Of a DNA stretch of 64,000 bases, positions 40,501-53,698 are shown in pieces. The DNA lies in the NCBI GenBank assembly GCA_964036275.1, contig OZ038434.1, forward strand, positions 580,560 through 644,559. The letters run 5' to 3'. Every line of letters starts with the position of its first letter. The stretch's first letter is position 1. Source of the DNA: Litoditis marina. Its lineage: Eukaryota > Nematoda > Chromadorea > Rhabditida > Rhabditidae. The translations under genes were made by a program, and so were the position numbers. Below the pieces are notes generated by a model. That model was not told the DNA's origin. It worked only from the letters and a program-made list of their open reading frames with translations, and did not search any database.

Positions 40501-43500
40501 ACGTTGAAATTTGAAATAGCAGAAGTGAAGTACAAACCTAGATTCTAGGGGTGGTCAGACTGAAGTTGTAGTCTGATCTACCAAGTTACGTCTGAATCAG
40601 GTATAAAATCCACCGATTTCACACACAGGCCAGCGAGCGGAGCAAATTGCCTTTCTGATCGTGTCAGTCTCTGTAGATTGAATGCATTATATATCATAAT
40701 TCCAAGTGTTCCTTAGAAACAATCATATTTTTTGATTCAATGATCACGATATAAGTACTATAAGTTATAGTTATTTCGATATTATTTCGCATTTCTGTAG
40801 TTCTGTTTGAATCACAACACTTATTTTTCAGTCGTCAACAGCGTCGGATCCAAGAGGAAATACAGAAGGCAGTAGCAGAGATATCCGTCAAAGACGATCG
40901 ATCGTAAGTTATTTTCTATTCATAGTACACAGATCACAGTCTGCTTTAAAATAAATACTGTTTCCTGTTTCATTTGTTGGACCAAAAAAAATTGTTCGTT
41001 GTATTCAGGTTTGTGCTAGAACATATTTGGCATTCAGCACAAGCTGGAAAATGGAATGGGTTCTCACCCAAGTTGTTTAATTGCATGCCAAAAAACTCTT
41101 TTTAGAAATTCTTCCACCTCCATTCTAAGTGGACCTCAAGGGAACGTAATGCTGGGAGACGCTGTTCCTACCTATGCTCAAAGCAAGTTTGTGAGTCTTC
41201 TTTTTTTTTCATTTCCAAGTTACATCACTCATTTCGATAACTTAACGAGATAAACGTTAGTATTGACGGTTATAGATTTATTTGTGACTCTTATTGTTCT
41301 CATAGGTGTACTTCTGATATAATTTTCTGCCAATTAGGAGGCGACTTTGGTGGCGGCCTGGCGGAGAGAGTACTCGGATCAGAGAGACGCAGTTCATCTA
41401 AGCCTGTCTGCCGATTTATCTATAGGTCTAATGTAGCTTGTAGCTTGCTCATCGCAGAAAGTTGGCGCCAGCGTTTCTGAGTTGATTATTGATGTATTGG
41501 CAGGATTCGAACGACGGTGAGGTTCTGGATTTGTTGTGGCTGTCAGCAGAGACGTTCGCGACAGCCGGCAGTGACCGGAAAACGCGCATCTGGAAGGTGG
41601 AGACGAACGGGAAACAGACCAAGACGTAGGGAACTATCTTTCGTAAAACACTCATTCAACTTGGACTTGGTAGACAGATGGAAATGAGGGAGGGGTGGTA
41701 GATACATGTGTGTGGTCCTAAATGAGATAATTCAGGAGAACTGGATGATTATTTCATCGAGATTTATCTTCTAACTGAAATAATGGACAAGGTTGTGAAG
41801 TAAACAAATAATATTGAACCTGATTTTTAACAGTTGAATGAATGTTCGGGGACATACGAAATGATCATTGGTAGCCGAATAACAAGGTAATTCATGTTGT
41901 TTCCTGAGTTGCAGTGGTACACTGACGGGCTGCAATCAGGCCATAACCCGGCTGGACTTCGACAATGAATCTCGGAGTCTGCTCGCGTCTTCCAATGATA
42001 ATGGAGTACGACTGTGGAACATAGACACTCTCCGCCTTATGGTCAGTGCATTGTACCAGAAGATGACAGTAATAAATTACCCACTAAACGGCTACTAAAC
42101 GGCTAGTAGCCGCTCGATCCAAAACAACACATGTATGAATGCATGACATTTAACTTTAAGGTTTTTTTTGTTGTATACATTGTGAACCTAAGGTCAAATG
42201 TTACACAATTTTTCTTGGTAATTAAGAGTGAACGGAAAAACAGATAAAAATAGTTGGTAGAATCGGTCGTCTCAAGCCACAATAATTTATTCACGTGGCA
42301 TGGGTTTTGAGAAAGACGGTTGACAGAGGTGAAATGAAGTACCTAGTATTTGTTTCAGTCGACATTCAATGGACATACAGACAAGGTGAACGTGGCTCGT
42401 TTCCATCAGACACATCAGTTGGTTTCCGGGGGATCCGATCGATCCATCAAAATATGGGATCTGCCCAGTCAACGATGTCAGTCATTCATTCGTCCAATAC
42501 GCACTAACATATAAGACCCGACCATTCAAATAAGTTAAAGTGTCACTTTTTCTGCTTTGGAACAAACACTTGAAAAGAATGACACTTTCATCTTTCGAAT
42601 AGCCAAGGGACAGCGTAGACGTTCAAGTCGAGCGAGTTTTCGTCGTTTTTCTCAGTTTTGATAGTTGTTAATGACACCTTCGGCCGCACCTGCCTGGTTT
42701 GAATCCTCTCGGCTGGTTGCACTCGGCAACTGTCAAAATGGGCTGCTAAAAAATCGCACTCAGTACACGGTGTCAGGATTTAGTTGAATTAGATTTTTGT
42801 ACCGGTCGGTAGCGACTGCGCTGCCTCGAAGATTCAAAATTACTGTGTTTTTTAATTCCGCTTTGTTCATCGTTGTCTAACTCTTTCGCTTCATCATGCT
42901 ATTTTCGCGTCTGGGCCGCGTAGGCGTCATATTTTCTGTCGAGAAGATTTGAAAAGGAGTCCTCTTAGACCTGCTGTATTTTCTACGAGCTAAAAGGTTT
43001 TGCCGTAATCATCCACTTATTAACGGAAGCAACATATCTCTGATTAGCTGAGAAGAGTGGGCGGTTCATCGACAAATAACATTCTCTTCTAACTTATAGC
43101 GTTGTATTGCAGGTGCTCGAACCTTCTTCCCCGGTTCTACTATCCATGACATGATTGGCACATGTCCAATGGGCGGCGCCGCATTCATTTCAGGTCGGTA
43201 CCATAGAATGCTTCATAATGTTCATCTGTGGTGTATGGGTACTGTAGGTGAATTGAGAAACATTTCCATTGAACATACATTTATTGACTTGCCAGAAAGG
43301 TCATATTCATTTCTTGGTTCTAACTTACATAACTTGCATTAGTTTAGGACATTTCGACAAAAAGATTCGTATGTGGGACGGAAGAACGAATGAACCGGTT
43401 CAAATCATGGAAATGGCGGGAAAAGTGACATCACTTTTCATGGCAGCTGGTAAGTGGAATATAAGGATGTGTATTTTCCTTTCTGGTTCGGAAGTTTGAG

Positions 43501-45078
43501 TTGCAGTTTTAGAAATTGTTATACTTTTCGTTAACTGTAACTGTGATTTGTTTAAAAATGATGTGGATTCTAGTCTCCCTTTGATCGACAACGTTCCGGT
43601 TGCACTGTTTTTACAAATATTTCTATCTCGATTAGTATTTTCATCATTGAGGTTGCCTTTGATTTACTTATCACGACTGTCAGGAATAGACTAGAACACA
43701 TTTCGACATTTTACTGAGGATTCTTGAAAGTTTCTGTTTGAGTCGTTCCTATTTCCAGATGGTTTGCACTTATTGTGTTCGACGCGAGACGATACTTTAT
43801 CTCTGATGGATGTACGCACACTCCGAACACTCCATATTTACAGGTTGGTATGAAGGCATTTCACAATCCAAGTACACCATGACAATGTAATGGTAGTTCG
43901 CATACAAAAAACATGTAATGTAATCGCAGACGTCATCAGAAAGGCGAAATCCATAAAGGGTCTAAGATTCGAAAACGTGCAAAAAACAATACAACTCGTT
44001 GGTATATTTTGACAAAGCTACAGAAGAACGAACTGTTAAGAACATAAAGTGAAGTGCTATTGTCAATATTGATACGGAATATCTCAGAAAATGGTGTAAA
44101 TATTATAATGTAATCAAATATTCCAGTGCCGAGCAGTTTCACACTTCATCCGACTTTTCTCGTTGCGTCTTGTCGCCGGGAATGGATTATTGTGCATCCG
44201 GGCAAGTTTTCCTATATCTTAATCGATGTGTTCTTCTCGTTTCCTTATCAGAAAATCTAGAGATTTTTTTTAATATTGCCACAATTTGAACCCGAATTGG
44301 CACTCCGTTCTGCTTTCTTTGGAATTGTGTTTTTCACGTTTCCGATAACGGTCTTCAAATATACGTTGAGCGTCGTTCATTTTGTGAAAAAATTTCGGAG
44401 TACAAATCAATAGTTTTCAGATCATCGAATGGAAATGTTTTTGTATGGAATGTGCAGACAACACGACTGGAAAAGTGTTTGGCGAAGGGTGGTAACACGT
44501 GAGTTATTTGGAGAATTCTGTTTTTCGGTGACCTCATTTCAGGTTACCTGAGTATCCGGGTGGTTACCCAAACTATGACCTTTATTTTGATCAGAAGTAG
44601 CTTGGACATACATGAAATACGAAGGACAACTTCATGGTTATCGCTTTCTTGATATTAGAGAATAGAAACGACATCTGAACGAACGATCAGTTGAACCTTA
44701 AAAACGTTATAGAAAACGAGCTGACTTGTAGAATTGGCCAAGTTATTTTAGTTCGCTTTTAATTGCATATCTCAGGAGTGAAAATTAAAGCAATCAAACG
44801 AATAATAGCTGATTATGTAGTTGTGTTGCCTGTGAGGCTAGGACATGTTTTGTCAGAATACTTCCATTTGTGCATATTGTTTTTTTAGAAATTAATAGGT
44901 ACTGATGTACGTGTAATTTCCCGAAATCTGTCAGTATACGGTAGTTGGTTATGGATTTGTGTACGGAGTATAATTCATGCTCTATTGCAGACATCCTGTT
45001 CTTTCGGTCAACTGGAATCCCTCTGGGAGAGGTATTTTGAGTGCGGATAGGCAGAAGACGGTTGTCTTGTGGGCATAG
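37566..45078 (+). CDS. ATG16L1: ATG16 (ATG16L1 orthologue), 18 exons found
   Basis: Autophagy protein that brings ATG12-ATG5 to membranes for ATG8 lipidation. Exons: 37566-37671, 37907-37958, 38272-38363, 38748-38812, 39168-39240, 39662-39709, 40053-40183, 40832-40903, 41106-41190, 41504-41625, 41915-42041, 42359-42476, 43113-43193, 43348-43449, 43759-43843, 44127-44201, 44421-44498, 44991-45078; about 533 residues. The N-terminal helix (IRAEILRKLEERD) is the ATG5-binding type, followed by a long Glu/Lys/Gln coiled coil, a linker, then a seven-bladed WD40 domain with landmarks TAGSDRKTRIW, SGGSDRSIKIWDLP, SGHFDKKIRMWD and a final TVVLWA. The start lies directly after a ctcacag acceptor. Exon 3 to 4 does not match in phase, so a micro-exon is missing there or exon 3 is misplaced (an in-frame upstream extension exists). 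The intron after 44201 has a GC donor. Confidence 0.94.
40275..40458. repeat. GGTTAAC-rich inverted repeat in an ATG16 intron
   Basis: CGGTATTTCGTTAACCCT at 40275 and its inverse complement at 40441-40458 bound a region in which GGTTAAC/GTTAACC recurs about ten times. No coding potential; a MITE-like element within the intron 40184-40831. Confidence 0.85.
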
Positions 45079-45947
45079 TCTTCATCTTCTCACTTTCAAT
45101 AAGGGTGTGTGCACTGCACTTACTGAACCATTTTATTCAAAACTTTTCAACTTCACAAGATATCTATAATTTTTCTCATCATATCGTTTAGCCATGTCAT
45201 GTTTAGTCAATGCTTTTCGCAATGTGTGGTGCCATTCTTACACTAAATATGTACACCCATTTTTCACGCAAAATACATGTTGCATGTCTGTACATAATCT
45301 AGCTGATTTTTCATTGCATGTATTGTAGATGTTTTGAATGTTTGTTGTGGTAAATACCTGTACAGTAATGAATATAAAAATTTCAACTGACTAGAAGTGA
45401 AAGTCCATTCTTGCGATTCGCGAAGCTACATTGAATTCGGAAAGCGTGAACATGAAAGTTCATTCGAATATGTTCAACAACAATGTCCAAAAACAACAGA
45501 ACAAATAACGAAACTATCAAACATGAAACTCTTAGCTCAGCACGAAAAGCGAGCGATATGCCTACAAAATAGACATACTGTACAAAAAACACGAGTAGGT
45601 AATGTGGCAATTGATGCACTTCAAATATAAAACGTGAATAGTTCACAAAAAATTCTCATCACAGCCAATAAAAACAAACACATGAAATATTACTCACTCA
45701 GTCGATAACAATACTTTTAAACGGCTACACATCACAATCCATTATATTCGAAGAGAAATCGATCAGATTTTGCTCTGCTGGACGCGAACTCGCACTTGAA
45801 CTCCGACTGAAACACAATAAGTAAGCAGACCGTGATGGAACACATCTGCAATCCTATCTGCTTCTTATGAGCCTAAATGATCGCGACTGTATTAAACAAG
45901 CACACTCAATAAAAAATATACAGAAAAAGACCGCAGTACACCCCTGG

Positions 45948-48900
45948 TCATCGCCAAAATGAATGAAACAAGCAGAACCCAACGAACCGGTGTGACTTTT
46001 TCTTCAATCCAAGCATGGCGGGGGTGCTCAACGGGTCTGAACCCGGGCCAATTGGAGACAAGTGAGCATTACTGCTGAAACGAAGCTAAATAGAAGAAAT
46101 CGCGGAGACTACAACAATAAAGACGATTGACTTACCGCTAAGCAACGATATGAAGTGAGGAAATCCTTGATCTTGAAATCTTGAATAGTAACTCTAGCGA
46201 GTAAGCACATTTTTATTTTTCTATAGACGTAATTATATTACTAGGAAGAATGTCAAACAGAGAGAGAGTCTAGAACAATTCTGGGTTAATCTACTACATT
46301 CCGGCAGGGTACAAATTCTTTGTTGTCACATCTATCAGCAGCCGCGACCACGTGAAAGACATAGTTATTGACGGTGTTTTTTTCTGATTTCATGATTTGC
46401 GGATTTGCGCATCGTTTTAGGTGATGTTAAAATCAACAATAATTAATCCTGCTTTGATTTCAAATAGAAGGAATAGGTCGGCAAGTAGAATACAACACTC
46501 TAAGATAGAATACAACACTGTAAGCTATACGATACGATAATGTGACTCTGATCAAAGCCAACTGACCCGAAAAAGTCGACAGGTGCTCCTTTCGAGGAAA
46601 CTCTTCCAGTCGATGAGCGGACATGATCCCCAGGCTAGAAATTGGCCTAATATTATATAATGAAAGGTAGAAAATATAATGTTTCCCTATGCGTGTGGGA
46701 GCACAGGCTTCAAAATGATGAGAATCAAAATAAACCTCAAAGGTGGGGCTCGTGCTGTAAGAGTCAAATTGAAAATATCGTAATAGCGGTCTAGCGGAAG
46801 ATCACGTTTCATTCTGATTTAGTGATCACTGATCAATACGTTTGTATGGGTATCTGAAATTCATACTTCGTCGCATTCTCCTTCGAAACGGAATAAAATA
46901 TCCAAAAATAACAAAATACTGACAAATTACACTCATTTAATTCCGTGCTGGAGACAGCAAAATACTAATGTTGCGAGAATAGAAAAAAAGTTGTCCTATT
47001 TGATATTTCTATCAAATTCCCTACTTCCACGGCGAAAACAGTCCTTCAGGCTTCAGCCAATTCCGACTGAAACTAACTCACACTGGGTCCCTGCTTCGGA
47101 GTGCTGGTGCGGAATTCGTGGAACGACATGTCACTCGAAGTTGAGGCGAATCCCGAGTCTGTACCTAAATACTGGTATAGTATTGTAGATGGAAACATCC
47201 TTCAAACCCGAGCGAAAAAAGTCTTCAGAAATAAAAGATTCAATATATTGTTTGGTAAAAAACGTAACTGCCACCTTTACTTTGACTGTAACCGTAAATT
47301 CATCTTTACTCTGAACTAACTAAGAAACAAACTAACTGCCTCTTGTCCTCGGTACAGTGAAGCAAGTTCCAGCCATCGAGCGAAGCTGTTCTATTTCCTG
47401 ACCACGCGCCTCGAGTCTGAAAAATAGAAACAAATGATGAAATCATACTCCACTAAAATTGTCCGAATAGCTGAAACAATTCCGAAAACAGGCTCCCTTT
47501 CTATATTTCATTCAAATTCAGAGTGATAGCCTGTAGGCTCAGTCAAAACAAACGGCTGGTCGTTTGAGGTTGGTCAACACTCGTAATGTGGCCAAACGAC
47601 TGTCACCATACGTAGAGTCTATGAATGCATTGAATATAATACACATGGACATGAAAGTTACCGTGTCTCCAAAGTGGCACACTTCATGCGAATCTGTTCG
47701 TATTGTTGTCGACATCGCTCAGCTTCCGCTTCTAACCTGTCCCGCTCTTCCACTGCTTTCCTAAACGAAACCGAATCACTATGAAACTTGAAACACGTAA
47801 CTTCTAGCAAACCCGAATCACAGAACTTCTGAGAATGAAGCTTTTCCATACAACACTGTGTGCTAATTTCTGAAAAGCAACAAAAACAAACCCTTGTGAT
47901 AAGCTCATTACTAAACGAGCGAATGTGGCTCCAAAAAAACAAACGCCAACGCGCATAGCGCATTTGATTCATTCTCAAATACAGAATACATAATACTTCC
48001 TTGACCTTCTGAGCAACTAAGAGTGCTATAGAAAAATAAAATTTTACGAAACAACAAATCCTACCGCTCCAATTCCGCTCGTTTCTTCAGCTCCACCTGC
48101 GCCATTTCGGCGAATTTTTGCGTCTTTTTGCTCTGGAAAAGTCAAAGTTCAATTATTTCAACATAGAGCTAGTTTGATTATTACAGTTGACAGCTAGAGG
48201 TAACACATGCATCGAAGAAATCACTGCCGTATGAAGTTCGATTTGACCGACGGAGACATAAGAACGGATAACGATTATGTACTGCATGAGTTTACATAAA
48301 TAACGGACACCAACGCAGAAAACCCATACATATAAAGAGAGTTATATTCACCACTAACCTTTTCATTCGTGTACTTCATTAGTCGTGTGCGATTAGAGCT
48401 TTGGAAATCGAGCACCTTTTTCAACTGCGTCATGTACTGAGTGGCCAGATCGCTTGGATTTCGAAAGAAATTCTGTAGAAAAAGAATTACACTGAGACAC
48501 AGTTCGCTTATGCTTCCAAACCGATCTCGCTCGACACACACTTTTGATTTTGACTATAACTGCACCGAGATCTACAGATGTGTTGCTTCCTATCATGTAA
48601 CAGAAATCGTCATGTACAAAAGGTCTGGGTAGTAGAGGAAACTTCATAGGTACCTATAAGATGTTGTTCACTTTCCGGACTCTCGGCAAAAATATCACAT
48701 ATATTGTATATACATGATTGTACATATATATGATTGTTTATTTCCATTTTTTTTCGCAATATACGAATCTTTGGGGACCAGTTGTCTAACTCTTACTACT
48801 CTTAGAGAACCTTCAGGATTCACCTACCGCTATATCAGGACGAAGACTCCTATTGACTTCGAGAAAAGAAGCATTCTTGGAGCAGGCTGCACACACCGTA

Positions 48901-49520
48901 CTCATACTCCTCCCATCTAAAAATACACATCACAATTTTTATCCGAATAACTATTAATAACAGGTCTTGTTTCGAAAACCATGGGATTTCACGACAACCC
49001 CAAACCGTTCCCTCCGACTGATTAGAAAACTAGCCGAGAACATGGCTTGAAAAGGAGTCACTTTTATTGAGCTCAACTACGTTATGCTTGAATACCACTG
49101 CAATGTAGAGGAGTCATAACATTTCTTAAGTACTCTTCGATTTAGGTTTGAAGAAAGCAATCTTGAAACAAGATATTTTGTTGATATTTATAATTATGAC
49201 TAAACGCTGTACGTACATCGTCTACTATAGCTTAGCTACATAATCCATACAGTGACAAATCACAGAAAAGCTGTTCTTTTTGGAACGTTTTGTTCGGTGA
49301 CGAGCTTCCGGCTGCCCCTTTTGACGCATGAAGAGTTGTCCGTAAGCGGTGTGTATTGGAGCCCTAAAGAATATCCTTAATACAAAACGAACTCACCAGG
49401 ACTGGATATGCACTTTTTGCATAATATGTGACCACAACTGGAGAAATAGAACACCAAGCCAGTTGTATTACTGGGCGTTCGGTAGCACTTATTGCAGTGC
49501 ACCCATTCAGAGGAGGACAT
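45948..49520 (-). CDS. zhp-3: ZHP/RNF212-HEI10-type RING protein, meiotic crossover factor, 9 exons
   Basis: Family of RING SUMO/ubiquitin ligase-like proteins at the synaptonemal complex that designate crossovers. Exons: 49520-49397, 48916-48828, 48472-48359, 48132-48065, 47760-47662, 47416-47337, 47158-47082, 46634-46567, 46074-45948; phases match; 281 residues, close to RNF212. Seen: N-terminal C3HC4 RING (HCNKCY, SSCGHILCKKC, VCAACSK), the family's NFFRNPSDLATQYM linker and DFQSSNRTRLMKY, a Glu/Arg coiled coil, then a Ser/Thr-rich disordered tail with STPAMLGLKKK near the end. If the sixth exon is not spliced at its gttagt donor, a stop follows immediately (47333), giving a shorter form without the tail. 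Which C. elegans paralogue (ZHP-1 to -4) it matches cannot be decided by eye; the symbol is provisional. Confidence 0.87.
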
Positions 49521-51419
49521 GTGGCTGTAATGGTGCAAAATCAAACAAGACTCTTGTTAACGTTTAGATTGAATGTAAGTGCCGTGCATTCATCTCCGCA
49601 TCCCTACCGAACCTGACACTACGTCTACAACACAAACTGCTGTTTTTTATTCATAAATGTTGACTTCACTTTCGATTTAAGGCTTAAGCTTAGGCAAACC
49701 ACCGTTCCTAGGGTTTTTCCGGCACTCCGTGGTAACGATTCACACAGACAAATAAAAAACAGCAGTACTACCAACCGACGACATAAACTGGGTTACAGCC
49801 TTTTGAAATCGACACAACACGTTTTACAAATGTAAATAGGGAGGAGCCATTGTCATATGAATGAGCTCCCCCTCATTGACCAACAAAATACGTCACATCA
49901 AAGAAAAGAATGCACGAATCTGATGATTTTTAATTTTGAGATTGAATTTTGAGATTGAAAATTCAAGGACTTTCACGACCGTACGTGGGTTACGGTAGAA
50001 ATAGGGCGCACTACCTAACGTTACTCATTATTTGCGTATTATTTCATTCTGAAACTTCATTCAACTGATCTGAATAGGCACGAGTAATAATCAAAACTAT
50101 ATCTTCTATCAGATGTAAATGTATCCTTCGATGGCTCATGAATCCTTTCTAGGGAACCCGATAAAGCATGCTCATTTGAAGAGAGAACGGAGAAGGGGGG
50201 CACCCATCTCGGTGTCAGTCTTCATCGTATTTTCATTCAGTTTGTTTTCACAATCGCTATTATATCTGAATGAACCTTGTCTACTTCACTTCAAGTTTTA
50301 CTAAATGACGCGAGCCAAGCACTTGACTGGTTGATGATAAAACGCGGGTTACTGTGGAATTCCTCCTCTGAGGACATCAACGCTATAAATTGAACCAAAT
50401 TACGAGCAGTGACCAAAGATTCAGAGGCCAAACTTCAAAACTTCATTCAAACTCTAAGTGTAAACATAACACAAGCCCAAAGTCAGATCAGATCATGAAA
50501 AAGTTCACTTCTCATAATAACTAAAGTTAGACAAACGGCTGCCTATTATTTTTGTCATTCATAAACTATACAGCTTTGAAAATGTATAACAGATTAAATT
50601 ATTGAAAAAGATCAGACAACTATCAACTCGTCGTACAACTTGTTTTTAGCGTGAGCAATTCAATTCACTTCAAATCGGGCGGGAATTTCCCAGAGGTTCC
50701 CATGAACCTAACAAGTTTAAAACGGCTATTTTCTTAGAAAAATTAGCAGAGACAACGAGAGTTTCTTCACACTTACACATATAATAGCTGTAACCCGGAC
50801 TGAACAATAACTGGATATACAAAACAATGATCCATCAAAATTACACAGAGCATATAAGCAGCGAAATGATAATTAGTCTCATCCGAACTATCAGGTTGTA
50901 CTCTTCTCTATGTAGCTAACTCAAAGCAGTGTGCGAAAGTATGACAACAAATTTCTCGATGGCCATCCTGCGGTACCGCCATACAAACTTTGATTTATAC
51001 GAATAAACTTCAAATCATGTACCAAGTACCCTGTGCACGTCAAACTTGAATCGATCTGCTGTATTTGTAGGTTGGTACCGGTGCGGTTCGAAACAGTCTA
51101 AGCGGACCAAACTACCGGTCAACTTCGATGGCCATCTACAGGGGGTGACCCCACCATCTTGTAGTTCAACCTCGATGAATTCACAAGAGTCGATCGGAAT
51201 CGAAAAGCAACGAGATCAAACTACAAACACAGCGGCATGGGGCAACACCGTATAGCACCGTTTACTAGTTTCCGTTCATTCCTACTGAGACACCTATAGT
51301 AGAAAAACAATATTTCGACCAATTCCGAGCACATATCCGGTGACAGTTGCTGAGAAGTTCGATTTTACTGTAGGGGTTTCAATAGAAATGGTGTAGACTA
51401 TTATGGGGTTGACATTTGT
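49521..51419. other. non-coding stretch
   Basis: No phased exons. A copy of the GATCAAACTACAAACACAGCG dispersed repeat lies near 51210-51235. Confidence 0.5.
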
Positions 51420-51648
51420 CTATGCCTTGGATATGAGTGGCGGGGCGGTCGCGTAGGGCGTGGGGCGGAAGTCGGCGGCGGCCGCGCGGTTCCGCGCATT
51501 CCGCCGCTTTTTCCACCAAACGGCACAGAAACAGCAGGGCGAACAGAAACAGATGACGCAACAGCAACATGAGAGAGACACCACGAAGGCCAGGGTGAGG
51601 GCGATCATCCTGCAATCAGACTGTTACGCATCACGGCTACATAATAAT

Positions 51649-51702
<54 letters not shown>

Positions 51703-52196
51703 TCTCTCTCTCTTTCTTTCTTCCTTTCTCTCTCTTTCTTGCTTACACGCACGTGATCTCCTATGCTTGTAATTTTTTTCTTTGAATAATTTTTTTTTCG
51801 ATTGACCCACACACGACCACATTCGAACATTGTCTAGGCAGATCAACATTATTGGCAACTATTGAAGCATTTAAGGTAAGTAGGATGAACATTGTCTGTT
51901 CCCAGGAGATGAATACTTACACGAGATCTATCTTGAAAAGTTCACGTTCAACTCATATGACTATTCCGTGAGAAAAACGTGTTCGCGTCGCGAGTGTCTG
52001 CGAGAACAAAATCGAAACACTTCTAAGCTCAATCAAAGAGCTTAAAAACACCGCTCGACCACTACACAATACATATTATTCACCAAACATAAGACTTGAC
52101 TTCGATGGGGAGCCGATCGAATATCCATACCAGCACGGCTGGCCAGTTAAAAGTTATCAGATGTTGCCAGATAGAGCCAGAGTCCGAGTCAGACAT
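51420..52196 (-). CDS. Cys-rich mini membrane protein, 2 exons
   Basis: Exons 52196-52096 and 51609-51420, 96 residues. Not recognised. An acidic/Ser N-terminus (MSDSDSGSIW) leads into a Trp-containing hydrophobic stretch, then a transmembrane helix packed with Cys (SLSCCCCVICFCSPCCFC), then KKRRNARNR and a short Ala/Pro tail. The Cys cluster next to a basic cytosolic patch suggests palmitoylation. The frame is open upstream of the chosen ATG and also has signal-peptide character (LTVLFLCFLSTSLTLAPAPA) but no ATG there, so the start could lie in a further exon. The donor at 52096 (gtctta) is weak. Confidence 0.55.
51650..51720. repeat. (CT)n microsatellite
   Basis: About 30 CT dinucleotides in the intron of the Cys-rich membrane protein gene. 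Confidence 0.95.
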
Positions 52197-52280
52197 GACA
52201 GACACAGCAGGAGCTGGAGCGAGGGTTAGAGACGTAGAGAGGAAACATAAGAATAGCACAGTTAGATGATAACATTTCAA

Positions 52281-53698
52281 GTATAGCTGACCAGTAACCG
52301 GCGAGTTACTGTGATCACTACTCGAGAACTATTAGAGTCAAATTAGTCAAGTATCTCATCTATGTAACACTTGAGGACCAAGGTGTTGTTTGAAGAAGGA
52401 ACATTGCTGGTTGAAATGAGGTAAAATTATCGCAAAAACCTTTTATGTAATACACATGACTCATTGTTCTACTGATAAGAATGAAGAGTAGGATAACTTG
52501 TCAGAATGTAATTGACCATTTCTGATAAGATAATTTGTCTGATGAGACCAAAAAAATTGAACATGACGAATAAACAGTTTTGGTCGTTGAGAATTTATAT
52601 TTCCTATACAGCGTCCCACCGGTCAGTGCAATTTATTATTAGACATTTACTAACCACGCTCACCAGATAATCAAATGGTAAGGTTATATTCAATTCAATT
52701 GAACTGCTTTTACTGTGAGGCAATAAAACGGGTTCTTTTGTAGACAGTTTGTTAGACACTAGTTAGAGAAAATAAGACTTCGTACAAAAGCCAAACTACA
52801 AAAGGCAACCTGTTTCTATGATTGAGTTACCAAACTTGGAAACTATCCTTGTACTATTCGTGTATGTGGAACAGACAGAATGTAATGAGGTCTTTTTTCT
52901 GAGCCCTCCTCCTCCTATTGACCGCGGCATGAATAGGGGGAGCCGTGTGGCAGGATGAGTCATCAGACAACGAGCAAGATGGGGTGTCGAAATCCTCGAA
53001 TGTAGTTTGAGGCCGATACGCGCCATTACGAACTTTGATCGAAAAGCTAAGGGATCATACTACAAGCACACCGAAATATACACAGTTTTGGCTCACCTTG
53101 GAAAGAGCAGACCCTATACTTCTAATTATTCTCAGTGAAAACATATCTCAAGTAGAATAACCAAATGGTTTTCAACTCAACTATCATATTTATGTATGTA
53201 TTTGGGTACTTTACGACGAAATATTATAAGATGATGATTGGGTTGTAATTGGTCAAACGACCTTCGTCTATTCGTAGTTGCAGTAGAGTATTGTAGGGAG
53301 AAACACACATAATAACGATATACCTCAAAAAGAGAACGTACTGCAACGCTCTCGTTGCCATAGTGAGGTGCCGACTTTGTTGAAAATCTGACCCAGGCGC
53401 GATTCGAACCAACCTCACAAATATTGCAGCTGCTGACGCCAACCACTTCACTGAGTGGGATCTTATCATCAACCCCACAAGAATCTAGGATGTACGTCCC
53501 TACACTTCTACTGATTTGTGAACATACATAATGAGTTGTTGGTCCGCAATGTATATGGTTCGCTCTCTCCACAGCAAGCTCATGCGATGTATATTGCCAA
53601 CTGGCTGTGTTCCTAGTTTGATCCCTTTCGGTCCAAATGGATAACCGACAGAGTTTTTGGAGATGAAACTACTCCAAAAATGTGGTCACTCCCTATTG
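52281..53698. other. intergenic stretch with one tRNA-like sequence
   Basis: No exon chain. Two copies of the TAGTTTGATC dispersed repeat (near 53060 and 53615) and a tRNA-like segment at 53392-53464. Confidence 0.5.
53392..53464 (-). repeat. tRNA-like sequence (pseudo-tRNA or SINE head)
   Basis: Minus strand: A-box-like AGTGAAGTGGTTGG, B-box GGTTCGAATCG, and outer ends GATCCC/GGGTC that pair over five bases. Confidence 0.55.

Noticed and set aside
42477..42510. ATG16 exon 12 reading through to a stop at about 42510
   Set aside because: A gtcagt donor at 42477 gives a phase match and an uninterrupted WD40 repeat into the exon at 43113.
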